Shown here piece by piece: positions 1-7,600 of a stretch of DNA of 8,487 nucleotides. Below the pieces are notes generated by a model. The model saw only the letters and a program-made list of their open reading frames with translations, did not search any database and had not been told where the DNA came from. Position numbers and translations under genes: made by a program. The stretch comes from Burkholderiales bacterium (GTDB taxonomy: Bacteria > Pseudomonadota > Gammaproteobacteria > Burkholderiales > Burkholderiaceae), in assembly GCA_947372535.1 (NCBI GenBank), contig CANBUA010000215.1:1-8487 (forward strand). Direction: 5' to 3'. Each line of letters starts with the position of its first letter. Position 1 is the stretch's first letter.

Positions 1-188
1 AGAAAGCTCGCTTGCGCCTCGGTCAGCAGCAGCGGTTCGCTGGCCTCGCAAGCCTGATCAAACCAAGCGGGATCGGCCTGCGCCTCATCCCACAGTGCGC
101 GTGTGGCTGCAGCCTTGGCGGCCGGATCGAGCATCAGCAAGGCCGCCAAGGCACTGTCGCGCGGGCCTGGCCTGCCGTGGCTTGACAT
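1..188 (-). CDS. N-terminal fragment of an unidentified protein, possibly DUF455/ferritin-like
   Basis: An open frame starts at ATG 188-186 and continues without a stop to the left edge, giving 62 visible residues; the rest lies outside the window. The start is MSSHGRPGPRDSALAALLML, followed by an alanine-rich stretch with a D-P-A-A-K pattern and A-T-R-A-L-W, then an acidic segment. There is no signal peptide or membrane segment. It follows the uppP stop after 3 bp in the same frame (TGA GTG ATG), so a GTG start at 191-189 is also possible, and translation is probably coupled to uppP because no Shine-Dalgarno is visible. The 'DPAAKAAATRALW' style resembles the N-terminus of DUF455 (ferritin-like) proteins as I remember them, but no diagnostic motif is in view, so the family is a guess; that it is a real gene is more secure. 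Confidence 0.55.
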   Translation of the reverse strand, partial: MSSHGRPGPRDSALAALLMLDPAAKAAATRALWDEAQADPAWFDQACEASEPLLLTEAQASF

Positions 189-191
189 CAC

Positions 192-1034
192 TCATTCAGC
201 CCAGGTGACCCAGCCGAAATGCGCCGACACGAGGATCAGCACCCCAAAGGCGATGCGGTACCAGGCAAAGGGTTTGAAGTCGTGCGTCGACACATAAGCC
301 AGCAGCCAGCGCACACAGACCCAGGCCGCCAGGAAGGAAACCACCAGCCCGATGCCGAACAAGGGCGCATCGGCTGCAGACAGCAAGGCGCGTTCTTTGT
401 AGAGGCTGTAGACGCCCGCGCCGATCAGCGTCGGGATGCCCAGGAAGAAGCTGAATTCCGTGGCCGCCTTGCGCGACAGGCCGATCAGCATGCCGCCGAT
501 GATGCCTGCGCCGGACCGGCTGGTGCCCGGCACCAGCGCCAGGCATTGCAGGAAGCCGACCTTTAGCGCATCCAGCGGGCTCATGTCGTCCACCGTGGCC
601 ACGCGCGAATCGCCGATGGCGGCCTGGCGGCGCTCGGCCCACAGGATGATCAGCCCGCCCAGAATGAAGGTCGTGGCCACCACCGAAGGCGTGAACAAAT
701 GCGCCTTGATGGCCTTGCCCAGGGCCAGGCCCAGCACCACCGCTGGCAGGAAGCCGACGCCCACATTGATCGCAAAGCGCTGCGCCTTGGGTTGGCTGCC
801 CAGCCCGCCCAGGGTGTCGAGCAGGCGCTGCCAGTACACCAGCACCACCGCGAAGATGGCCCCCGTCTGGATGGCGATGTCGAAGACTTGCGCCTTGTCG
901 GCCCCGGCATCCTGGGTGAAGCCGCTGAGCGAGCCGGCCAGGATCAAATGCCCGGTACTGGAGACCGGCAGGAACTCGGTCAGGCCCTCGACCACGCCCA
1001 TCAGGGCCGCTTTCAGATACAGCACGTTGTCCAC
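192..1034 (-). CDS. uppP: Undecaprenyl-diphosphate phosphatase UppP (BacA)
   Basis: This integral inner-membrane enzyme dephosphorylates undecaprenyl pyrophosphate to undecaprenyl phosphate, recycling the lipid carrier for peptidoglycan and other surface polymers; overexpression gives bacitracin resistance in E. coli. The 280-residue length is typical. Both family signatures are present: the first, [15 protein letters not shown] at residues 16-30, holds the glutamates E16 and E20 and the S26/H29 region, and the second, PGTSRSG at 169-175, contains R173, matching the catalytic arginine. Several hydrophobic segments (roughly 40-67, 90-110, 116-133, 190-210, 222-246, 258-275) fit the multi-pass topology. 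The start codon is GTG at 1034-1032, chosen because the protein then begins [13 protein letters not shown] like its relatives; upstream GGAA gives only a weak ribosome site. It is transcribed divergently from selO and is followed closely by another minus-strand gene. Confidence 0.97.
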   Translation of the reverse strand: MDNVLYLKAALMGVVEGLTEFLPVSSTGHLILAGSLSGFTQDAGADKAQVFDIAIQTGAIFAVVLVYWQRLLDTLGGLGSQPKAQRFAINVGVGFLPAVVLGLALGKAIKAHLFTPSVVATTFILGGLIILWAERRQAAIGDSRVATVDDMSPLDALKVGFLQCLALVPGTSRSGAGIIGGMLIGLSRKAATEFSFFLGIPTLIGAGVYSLYKERALLSAADAPLFGIGLVVSFLAAWVCVRWLLAYVSTHDFKPFAWYRIAFGVLILVSAHFGWVTWAE

Positions 1035-1191
1035 AAAAATTCCGTTCTCTTGCTTGATGGGATGGGCTGGAGGTCGCCAAGCCGCTCATCTTAACCAAGG
1101 CCTTGCTCGGATCTCCCCGACGCATGCCAGGCGTGACGATCTGTGTCAGCATCCGCCTTCGTCATCGTCCTGCCTGAAGTCCTCCACGATC
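1035..1191. promoter_or_regulatory. Divergent intergenic spacer uppP/selO
   Basis: These 157 bp separate the divergent starts of uppP (1034) and selO (1192), so promoters for both directions should lie here. I could not find a convincing -35/-10 pair on either strand; the best -10-like hexamer on the minus strand (TAAGAT, complement near 1088-1093) has no matching -35. A spaced inverted repeat GACGAT (1135-1140) / ATCGTC (1164-1169) with a 23-nt gap is visible but could be chance. The selO start has no good Shine-Dalgarno. The promoter role is inferred from gene orientation only. Confidence 0.4.
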
Positions 1192-2778
1192 ATGTCTTTG
1201 CCTGCCTCCGCCTGGCGCAACCGCCACGCCCGCCTCAACCAGCAACTCCAGGAGGACATCGGCGTCAGCCTGGGCACCGAATTGACGGGGCAGCCGCTGC
1301 CGGATCTGGCCTGGGTGGCCACCAGCGACGCCCTCGCCCAGGAGATGGGTTGGCCGTTGGACTGGTGGCATGAGGTCGGATCCTGGCGCACCGTCGGGCA
1401 GCCTTCTGCGCTGGAGGTGTTCAGCGGCAATGCCCTTTGGCCCGGCATGCGGCCCATGGCCAGCGTCTACAGCGGCCACCAGTTTGGCCAATGGGCCGGT
1501 CAATTGGGCGATGGTCGGGCCTTGTTGCTGGGCGAGGTCGACACGGCCCAAGGCCCGCGTGAGGTGCAGCTCAAAGGCGCGGGCGTGACGCCCTATTCGC
1601 GCCGGGGAGATGGTCGGGCTGTTTTGCGCTCATCCATCCGCGAGTTTTTGGGCAGCGAGGCCATGCATGGCCTGGGCATTCCCACCAGCCGCGCCTTGTG
1701 CTTGACGACATCCTCCCAGCCGGTGTTCCGAGAGACGGCTGAAAAAGCCGCGGTGGTGACCCGCGTGGCGCCGAGCTTCATCCGTTTTGGGCATTTCGAG
1801 CATTTCGCGCACAGTGGCCGCGAGGGCCATCTTCAGGCCCTGGCGGCTTTGGTGGATTTTGTGATCGACGAACATTTGCCGCATCAGTCCCAACTGCCAA
1901 AGGCCACCAGCGATGAAGGCCGGCATGGCGACCGCGCCATCGCCTTGCTCCAACATGCCGCCCAAGCCACCGCCGACCTCATGGCGCAATGGCAGGCCGT
2001 GGGCTTTTGCCACGGCGTCATGAACACGGACAACTTGTCCATCCTGGGCCTGACGCTGGATTACGGGCCTTTCGGTTTCCTTGATCAGTTCGACCCCGAC
2101 CACATCTGCAACCACTCCGACCACGCTGGCCGCTACCGTTGGCGCCACCAGCCCGACATCGGCTACTGGAACACAGGTGCGCTGGCACAGGCGCTGGCGG
2201 CACTGGTGCCCGATGCCAGCACAGAAGGCAGCGATGGCCAAGTGCGCATCATTGAGGCGCTCCAAAGCTACGAGCCGCGCTACAGCCAGCAGATGCTGAT
2301 GCGCTGGCGGGCCAAACTGGGCTTGAGCACCGAACAAAATCAGGACATGGCCTTGGCCCAGGATTTCCTCACCCTCATGGCCAAGGCGCGGGCGGACTTC
2401 ACCATCACCTTCCGGCGCTTGGGCGCTTGGCGTGCCGATCTGGCGCCCGATGCGGTGGAGAACGCCCCGGTGCGTGATCTCTTCCTGGACCGCGGCGCTT
2501 TTGACGGCTGGGGCGTGCGTTACAGCCAGCGCCTCCAGGCTGAGCAGAGCGTGGACCTTGAGCGGCAAGCGCGCATGAACCGCGTCAACCCCTGGGTGGT
2601 GCTGCGCAATCACCTGGCGCAAGCGGCCATCGCGCGCTCAGAAGCGGGAGACCACAGCGAGGTGCAGCGTCTTTACCGCGTTTTACAAAATCCCTTCGAC
2701 GAGCAGCCGCAGCACCAGCAGGATGCGGATTTCCCCCCGGAATGGGCTGCTGCGATTGAGGTTTCCTGCTCGTCCTGA
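1192..2778 (+). CDS. selO: Protein adenylyltransferase SelO (YdiU/UPF0061 family)
   Basis: SelO has a protein-kinase fold that binds ATP in a flipped orientation and transfers AMP to Ser/Thr/Tyr of target proteins; it is linked to the oxidative-stress response. From ATG 1192 the protein is 528 residues, somewhat longer than E. coli SelO (about 478). Visible landmarks in order: YSGHQFGQWAGQLGDGRALL (93-112), LKGAGVTPYSR with K128 (127-137), IREFL with E151, TRVAPSFIRFGHFEHF with R191 (190-205), HGVMNTDN (274-281) with D280/N281, and LDYGPFGFLD with D290. The spacing K-E 23, E-R 40 and N-D 9 agrees with the active-site set I recall for Pseudomonas SelO, so it looks catalytically intact. The C-terminus ends SCSS, the cysteine form of the site that carries selenocysteine in animals. 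The frame stays open upstream to 436, but that part is antisense to uppP; the ATG is chosen by homology. It heads the plus-strand run selO-yciB-bolA-ppiC. Confidence 0.96.
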   Translation: MSLPASAWRNRHARLNQQLQEDIGVSLGTELTGQPLPDLAWVATSDALAQEMGWPLDWWHEVGSWRTVGQPSALEVFSGNALWPGMRPMASVYSGHQFGQWAGQLGDGRALLLGEVDTAQGPREVQLKGAGVTPYSRRGDGRAVLRSSIREFLGSEAMHGLGIPTSRALCLTTSSQPVFRETAEKAAVVTRVAPSFIRFGHFEHFAHSGREGHLQALAALVDFVIDEHLPHQSQLPKATSDEGRHGDRAIALLQHAAQATADLMAQWQAVGFCHGVMNTDNLSILGLTLDYGPFGFLDQFDPDHICNHSDHAGRYRWRHQPDIGYWNTGALAQALAALVPDASTEGSDGQVRIIEALQSYEPRYSQQMLMRWRAKLGLSTEQNQDMALAQDFLTLMAKARADFTITFRRLGAWRADLAPDAVENAPVRDLFLDRGAFDGWGVRYSQRLQAEQSVDLERQARMNRVNPWVVLRNHLAQAAIARSEAGDHSEVQRLYRVLQNPFDEQPQHQQDADFPPEWAAAIEVSCSS

Positions 2779-2781
2779 CGC

Positions 2782-2792
2782 GCTAGACTAGC
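2782..2792. repeat. 11-bp palindrome GCTAG-A-CTAGC between selO and yciB
   Basis: Perfect 5-bp arms flank a single central A, starting 3 nt after the selO stop in a 61-nt gap. CTAG is usually a rare tetranucleotide in proteobacterial DNA, and two copies in 9 bp is unexpected in such GC-rich sequence. The one-base centre means it cannot fold as a hairpin terminator, so if functional it would be a protein-binding site. No flanking promoter is obvious. The function is unknown. Confidence 0.4.
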
Positions 2793-2839
2793 TGCCACGC
2801 TCGAAACCTTTGAACGCCTTGCCTCGTGCGGCGTGCACC

Positions 2840-3493
2840 ATGAAATTCATCCTCGACTTCCTGCCCATCGTCCTGTTTTTCGTCACCTTCAAGTGGGGTG
2901 AGGGGCATCGGGAACTCGCCGCCCAGTGGATGACCCACTACCTGGGCTTCATGGTCTCGGGCGGCATCGTCGGCCCGAAAGAGGCGCCCGCCATGCTGGC
3001 CACGGTGGCCGTGGCCGTGCTTTCTGTGCTGCAGATCCTGATCCTCAAGGGCATGGGCAAGAAGATCGACAAGATGCTGTGGATCAGCCTGGTCGTGGTG
3101 CTGGGGCTGGGCGCCCTGACGGTCTATTTCCACAATCCCATCTTCATCCAGTGGAAGCCCTCGGTCATCTACTGGGTGATGGGCGGCGGCTTGTTCGTCA
3201 GCGACATCATCATGAAGAAATACGTGCTGCGCACCATGATGAACGCAGCCGACCTGGACGTGCCCGAGCGCATCTGGCGTCACCTGAGCTGGGCCTGGAT
3301 CATGTTCTTCGCCGGCATGGGCGTGCTCAACCTCTACGTGGCTTTCAACTACTCCGAGTCGACCTGGGTGGACTTCAAGATGTGGGGCAGCTTGGGCCTC
3401 ATGCTGGTGTTTACCCTGGCGCAGGGCTTGTATCTGAGCCGCCACATGCCGCCGCTGGAAGACAAGACCAAGTCGGGTCCGGGGGCTGCATGA
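2840..3493 (+). CDS. yciB: Inner-membrane protein YciB (septation protein A / IspZ family)
   Basis: YciB is a multi-pass inner-membrane protein that affects cell division and envelope integrity; in Shigella its loss (ispZ) disturbs septation and cell-to-cell spread, and in E. coli it interacts with elongation and division proteins. From ATG 2840 it has 217 residues, longer than E. coli YciB (about 179), with extra C-terminal residues. The start MKFILDFLPIVLFFVTFKW is the classic family N-terminus. Hydrophobic segments lie near 4-18, 47-70, 79-97, 109-127, 150-171 and 180-198. The conserved segment FHNPIFIQWKPSVIYW occupies 97-112, and the W-x-x-M-F-F...LN pattern at 151-164 is also typical. 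A TTG codon 30 nt upstream could extend the frame by 10 residues but does not match the family start. No clear Shine-Dalgarno precedes the ATG. The stop overlaps the bolA start (ATGA), so the two are very likely co-translated. Confidence 0.95.
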   Translation: MKFILDFLPIVLFFVTFKWGEGHRELAAQWMTHYLGFMVSGGIVGPKEAPAMLATVAVAVLSVLQILILKGMGKKIDKMLWISLVVVLGLGALTVYFHNPIFIQWKPSVIYWVMGGGLFVSDIIMKKYVLRTMMNAADLDVPERIWRHLSWAWIMFFAGMGVLNLYVAFNYSESTWVDFKMWGSLGLMLVFTLAQGLYLSRHMPPLEDKTKSGPGAA

Positions 3494-3765
3494 GCGCCAC
3501 CGACCCACACTCGGTCACGGCGGAGATGATCGATGCTGCCTTGCGCCAGGCCTTGTCGCCCAATGCTTTGCAGGTCACCGATGACAGCCACCAGCACGTC
3601 GGCCATGCCGGTGCAAAAGACGGCAGCCATTTTTCCGTGGCGATCACGGGCACTTGCTTCAACGGTTTGTCACACGTTCAACGCCATCGGCTTGTGTATG
3701 ATGCCCTGCGCGATTTGATCCCCCAGGGGATCCATGCGCTGGCCATCAAGGCCGAACCCGTCTGA
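3490..3765 (+). CDS. bolA: BolA family protein
   Basis: BolA proteins are small partners of monothiol glutaredoxins that bind or handle [2Fe-2S] clusters; in E. coli BolA also influences morphology and acts as a DNA-binding regulator. The 91-residue product has the complete compact domain: an N-terminal helix (8-22), then DDSHQHVGHAG at 31-41, HFSVAITG at 47-54, and FNGLSHVQRHRLVYDAL at 57-73 with the nearly invariant H66, closing with IHALAIKA (81-88). H34, H36, H39 and C56 sit in or near the loops where cluster ligands are found in the family, although I cannot say which are used. The ATG is fixed by the 4-bp overlap with the yciB stop. The frame is open upstream through yciB, but that is a shadow. 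A 72-nt gap separates it from ppiC. Assignment as BolA proper rather than IbaG rests on the N-terminal DDSH motif and is less certain than the family. Confidence 0.95.
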   Translation: MSATDPHSVTAEMIDAALRQALSPNALQVTDDSHQHVGHAGAKDGSHFSVAITGTCFNGLSHVQRHRLVYDALRDLIPQGIHALAIKAEPV

Positions 3766-3787
3766 CCACATCTATTCAATCATCAAG

Positions 3788-3820
3788 GCGGTGCTGCTGA
3801 GGCGCCGCGCTCGCAGCCGC
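3788..3820 (+). other. Possible bulged hairpin in the ppiC leader
   Basis: In the bolA-ppiC gap, GCGG (3788-3791) and CTGC (3794-3797) can pair with GCAG (3813-3816) and CCGC (3817-3820), giving an 8-bp stem interrupted by a two-base TG bulge, with a 15-nt GC-rich loop. It ends 5 nt before the ppiC Shine-Dalgarno. There is no T-run, so it is not a typical terminator. It may be a leader structure, a processing site or chance in GC-rich DNA. Confidence 0.25.
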
Positions 3821-3825
3821 ACCCA

Positions 3826-3830
3826 AAGGA
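3826..3830 (+). promoter_or_regulatory. Ribosome binding site AAGGA of ppiC
   Basis: AAGGA stands 7 nt before GTG 3838. It decides in favour of this non-ATG start, which also places a complete signal peptide at the N-terminus. Confidence 0.7.
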
Positions 3831-3837
3831 ACTCGCA

Positions 3838-4671
3838 GTGTCGATCAAGACCCCCATCATCGCCCGTGCCGCAGCCATCGCTGCCGCGCTCGTCTTTGCT
3901 GCACCGATGGTGCTGGCCCAGAACATCGCCGTGGTCAACGGCAAGACCATCCCCAAGACACGTTTCGACGTGCTGATGGCCCAGGTCCTCAAGCAAGGCC
4001 AGCCCCGCACGCCTGACCTCGAGGCCAAGGTCAAGGAACAACTGGTGCTGCGCGAAATCTTCGCCCAGGAAGCCGAGAAAAAAGGTCTGACTGCCACGGC
4101 CGAATACCGTGACCAGATGGAGTTGGCCCGCCAGTCGGTGCTGATCCAGACCCTGTTCGCCGACTACGAGAAGAAGAACCCGATGACCGAGGCAGAAGCC
4201 AAGGCCGAGTACGACCGCATCAAGGCGTCCGGTGGCGACAAGGAATACCGTGCCCGCCACATCCTGGTCGAGAAGGAAGAAGACGCCAAGGCCATCATCG
4301 CCAAGCTCAAGGCTGGCGAGAAGTTTGAAGACCTGGCCAAGAAGAACTCCAAGGACCCCGGTTCGGCTGAGAACGGTGGCGACCTGGATTGGGCGCCGCC
4401 GAGCAACTACGTGCCCGAGTTCTCGCAAGCCATGACCAAGCTGGAAAAGGGCGGCTACACGCAAGAGCCCGTGAAGTCGCAGTTCGGCTACCACATCATC
4501 AAGCTGGAAGACATCCGTGCCAACCAGTCGCTGCCGCCTTATGCTGAAGTCAAGGATCAGCTGATCCAGCACTACACGCAGATCAAGGTGGCCAAGTACC
4601 GTGACGAGCTGAAGAACAAGGCCAAGACCGACTTCAAGTTCGCCGCTGAAGAAAAGCAGCCCGCTCAGTAA
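3838..4671 (+). CDS. Periplasmic parvulin-type peptidyl-prolyl cis-trans isomerase (PpiC/SurA-like)
   Basis: This protein likely helps exported and outer-membrane proteins fold in the periplasm by isomerising peptidyl-proline bonds and acting as a chaperone. It has 277 residues. Residues 1-27 form a signal peptide with K4/R10, a hydrophobic alanine-rich core and a probable cut after VLA27. A SurA-like helical N-domain follows (about 30-125), then one rotamase domain at about 135-226: EYRARHILV (136-144), AGEKFEDLAKKNSKDPGSAE (159-178), GGDLDW (180-185), VPEFSQAM (192-199) and QFGYHIIKLED (215-225). The C-terminal helix (235-270) probably packs back on the N-domain, as in the Bordetella protein Par27, which has the same layout. 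The short size with a single parvulin domain separates it from true SurA (two domains). The start is GTG, supported by AAGGA 7 nt upstream. It closes the plus-strand run and meets putA tail to tail with 4 bp between stop codons. Confidence 0.93.
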   Translation: MSIKTPIIARAAAIAAALVFAAPMVLAQNIAVVNGKTIPKTRFDVLMAQVLKQGQPRTPDLEAKVKEQLVLREIFAQEAEKKGLTATAEYRDQMELARQSVLIQTLFADYEKKNPMTEAEAKAEYDRIKASGGDKEYRARHILVEKEEDAKAIIAKLKAGEKFEDLAKKNSKDPGSAENGGDLDWAPPSNYVPEFSQAMTKLEKGGYTQEPVKSQFGYHIIKLEDIRANQSLPPYAEVKDQLIQHYTQIKVAKYRDELKNKAKTDFKFAAEEKQPAQ

Positions 4672-4675
4672 TTGA

Positions 4676-7600
4676 TCAACGAGCCTGTGACATCAACGCG
4701 GCGTTGCCACCGGCCGCGGCCGTGTTGATGCACACCACCTGCTCGGTCGCGAACCGAGCCAGGTAGAGCGGCCCCCCGGCCTTGGGGCCTGTGCCGCTCA
4801 AGCCTTGCCCGCCAAAGGGCTGGGCCCCCACTGTGGCGCCTGTCATGCCCCGGTTCACATACACATTCCCGACCCGTGCCCGCTGTGCGATGTGCGTCGC
4901 CCTGGCGTCGATGCGCGTGTGGATGCCCAAAGTCAGGCCATGCTTCAAACCGTTGACCTGGTCGATGAGGTCGTCCAGTGTCGGCGCGCTCGTGCCAGGC
5001 CCCCAAGTCACCACATGCAGGATGGGGCCGAAATGTTCAGCCTTCAGTTGGCCGACTTGGCCCAGCGTGTAGGCCGCGGGGCGGATCCAGGTCTCGGGTG
5101 AGATGTCGTCAAAGCCGACGGATGCCGGACGTGGCTCGGGCGACTGGCCGATCAGGCGAACGCCCGTGCCAGGCGTGGCTGCCCATGCGTCAAGCTCGGT
5201 CAGGTGCTGGCGCAGGCGATGTGCGGCGGCTTCGTCGATGACCGGGCCGACATCGGCATCCCATTGCTCAGGTGAGCTCACCACCAGAGCGGCCAGCGCA
5301 CCTTGAAGCAAGGGCTCGAAAGCATCCGCCAGCCCCTGGTGCAGGCACAGCAGGCGCAAGCTGGAACAACGCTGGCCCGCGCTGCCGAAGGCGCTGGCGA
5401 CCACGCTGTCGAGCAACTGCTCAGGCAGGGCAGTGCTGTCGGCGATCAAGGCATTGATGCCACCGGTTTCGGCAATCAGCGGCACGATGGGCCGGCTCGC
5501 GTCAAGTGCCAGGGCCTGACGCAAGCGATGGGCGGTGGCTTCGGAACCCGTGAAGGCCACGCCGGCGCAAGCTGGGTGGGCGACTAAGGCGGCGCCCACG
5601 GTTTGCCCGGGGCCAGGCAGCAAGGCCAAGGCTTCTGCTGGCACGCCGGATTCATGCAGCAGCTTGACCAGCCGCAGCGCGATGTCGGGCGTCTGATCAG
5701 CCGGTTTGGCCGCCACCGTGTTGCCCATCACCAACGCCGCCATCACTTGCCCGCCGAAGATGGCCAACGGGAAGTTCCAGGGCGAGATGCAGACCCACAC
5801 CCCGCGCCCTCGCAGCCGCCATTCATTGCGTTCGCCGGTCGGGCCGGGCAGCACGCGGGGCATGGCCTGCTGGCGCGCCTGATTGGCGTAGTAGCGGGCG
5901 TAGTCGATGGTCTCGCGCACCTCGGCCACGGCGTCGGCCCAGGTCTTGTGGGCTTGAGCCACCAGTTGCGCCGCCCAATCGTCCAGGGCGTCTTCCATGG
6001 CTTGGGCGGCTTTTTCCAGAGGGGCGCAGCGTTGGTCCACGCTGCGGGCCTCCCAGGCCGGGAATGCCTGGTTCAAACGATTCATGGCCTGTTCGACGGC
6101 ATCCAGTGGCGTGTCACGCGGGCAAGGTGTTGATGCGGCCCACGAGGCCTGGCCGTGGGCGGTCAGCAAGGCATCACGGTGGCTGCTCACGCTCAGGTCA
6201 CGCCCCCAGGCCGTGGCCCGGTCCTGGCCATGCACCCAGCGAGGTGGTGCGATCGAGGGCAGGTGCTTGTCCTCGGCCGTGTCGTGTATGGAGGCCATGG
6301 GCGAGCCCAGCAAGGCATCGAGCGAGACCTCGGGGTTGACCAATTGGTGCACGAAGGAGGCGTTGGCGCCGTTCTCCAGCAGCCGCCTGACGAGGTAGGG
6401 CAAGAGATCGCGGTGCGGCCCGACGGGCGCATAGATGCGCAGCACAGGCATGCCCTGGCCGCTGGCGCGCAGGTCGGCCAGGATCTCGCGCCAGGTCGAA
6501 TCGCCCATGCCATGCAGCCGCTGCCATTCGATCTCGGAGCTGTCAGCGCCTTCGTGCCGGGCCAGTTGCATCACAGCGGCGACGGTGGCGGCGTTGTGCG
6601 TGGCAAATTGCGGGCTCAGCACATCGCGGTGTTGCAAGAGCCGCCGGGCGCAAGCCAGGTAGCTGAGGTCGGTATGGCGCTTGTGCGTGAAGACGGGAAA
6701 GCCAGGCAGGCCCAATTCCTGGGCGCGTTTGATCTCCGTGTCCCAGTAGGCGCCTTTCACCAAACGCACGGTCAGGCGGCGTTGATGGGCCTTGGCCAGA
6801 AGAGCTACTTCGTCGATCACGGCTTGTGCGCGGAATTGGTAAGCCTGCACGGCCAAGCCCAGGCCGCTCCAGCCAGCGGTCAAAGGCTCATCGGCGATGG
6901 CTTGCAACAAAGCTTCCAGCACGCTGAGCTGCAACTCTAGCCGCCAGGATTCTTCGGCGTCCATGGTCAAGAGCACGCCAGCTTGTCCGGCCTTGATCGC
7001 CAAGGTAGTCAGGCGAGGCACCAGCGTGCGCAGCACATCGTCGGCATGGGCCGACTCGAACCGCGGGTGCAGGGCCGACAGCTTGATGGACAGGCCATCG
7101 CGGTCTGGCGGGGCTTCGTCCGTGCTGGCTTCTTCATGGCGCTGGTCGTCGCGCAAGGCCTGCAGCGCTTGCAAGTAGGCTTCGAAATAGCGGTCCGCGT
7201 CAAGCCAGGTCCGGGCGCCTTCGCCCAGCATGTCAAAGCTCATGCACAGCCGCTGCCCTTTGGCGTGGGCCTGCTCGCGCCGCTCATGGCTGGCGGACAA
7301 AGCCTCGGCCATGGTCTGGCCCAGCACGAACTGGCGGGCCAGCAGCCCCACGGCCTGGGCGGTGGCCGCAACCACGGTGGGTGCACCCAGTCGCTGGATC
7401 CAGCCCATGGGCGCGTGGTCGGCTTCAGGCAACAGGCGCTGGGCCAGATCCAGCACCCGGTGTGAAAGACGCTGCCACAGGCCCGTGGGCTCGGCAACGG
7501 CCGAAGCGCCGAGGCTTACCGGCGTGCGGTGCAATTGATCCGCCGTGAGCGCCAGGGCCGTCTCGGCGTCGGGCACCCGCAGCAGGGCCTCGGCCAGGCG

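Noticed and set aside
1082..1100. Minus-strand TAAGAT as a -10 box for uppP
   Set aside because: No -35 hexamer at an acceptable distance, and 4 of 6 matches is expected by chance in a 157-bp spacer.
196..1152. Long minus-strand frame (318 codons) overlapping uppP
   Set aside because: It is the out-of-frame shadow of uppP, rich in Gly/Arg/Pro/His as expected for a shifted GC-rich frame, and UppP motifs are all in the other frame.
436..1191. 252 in-frame codons upstream of the selO ATG that would make a 780-residue protein
   Set aside because: This stretch is antisense to uppP and its translation is low-complexity with no SelO-like sequence; SelO homologues start near the ATG at 1192.
1630..2622. 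330-codon minus-strand frame opposite selO
   Set aside because: Antisense shadow; no recognisable motif, and the plus strand encodes a complete SelO with all signature motifs.
2810..2839. TTG start giving YciB ten more residues
   Set aside because: The added residues are not family-like, whereas MKFILDFLP at 2840 matches the standard YciB N-terminus.
2926..3489. Upstream extension of the bolA frame through yciB
   Set aside because: Shifted reading of yciB; the BolA domain is complete from the ATG at 3490 and the ATGA overlap is a common coupling arrangement.
2783..3508. 241-codon minus-strand frame opposite yciB
   Set aside because: His/Gln-rich translation typical of antisense to a membrane-protein gene; yciB explains the region.
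3772..4572. 266-codon minus-strand frame opposite the parvulin gene
   Set aside because: Leu/Gly-rich shadow of the Lys/Glu-rich parvulin frame; no motif and no plausible start region.
5603..6940. Plus-strand frames of 176 and 261 codons opposite putA
   Set aside because: Antisense shadows of putA, whose frame is intact with every catalytic motif through this region.
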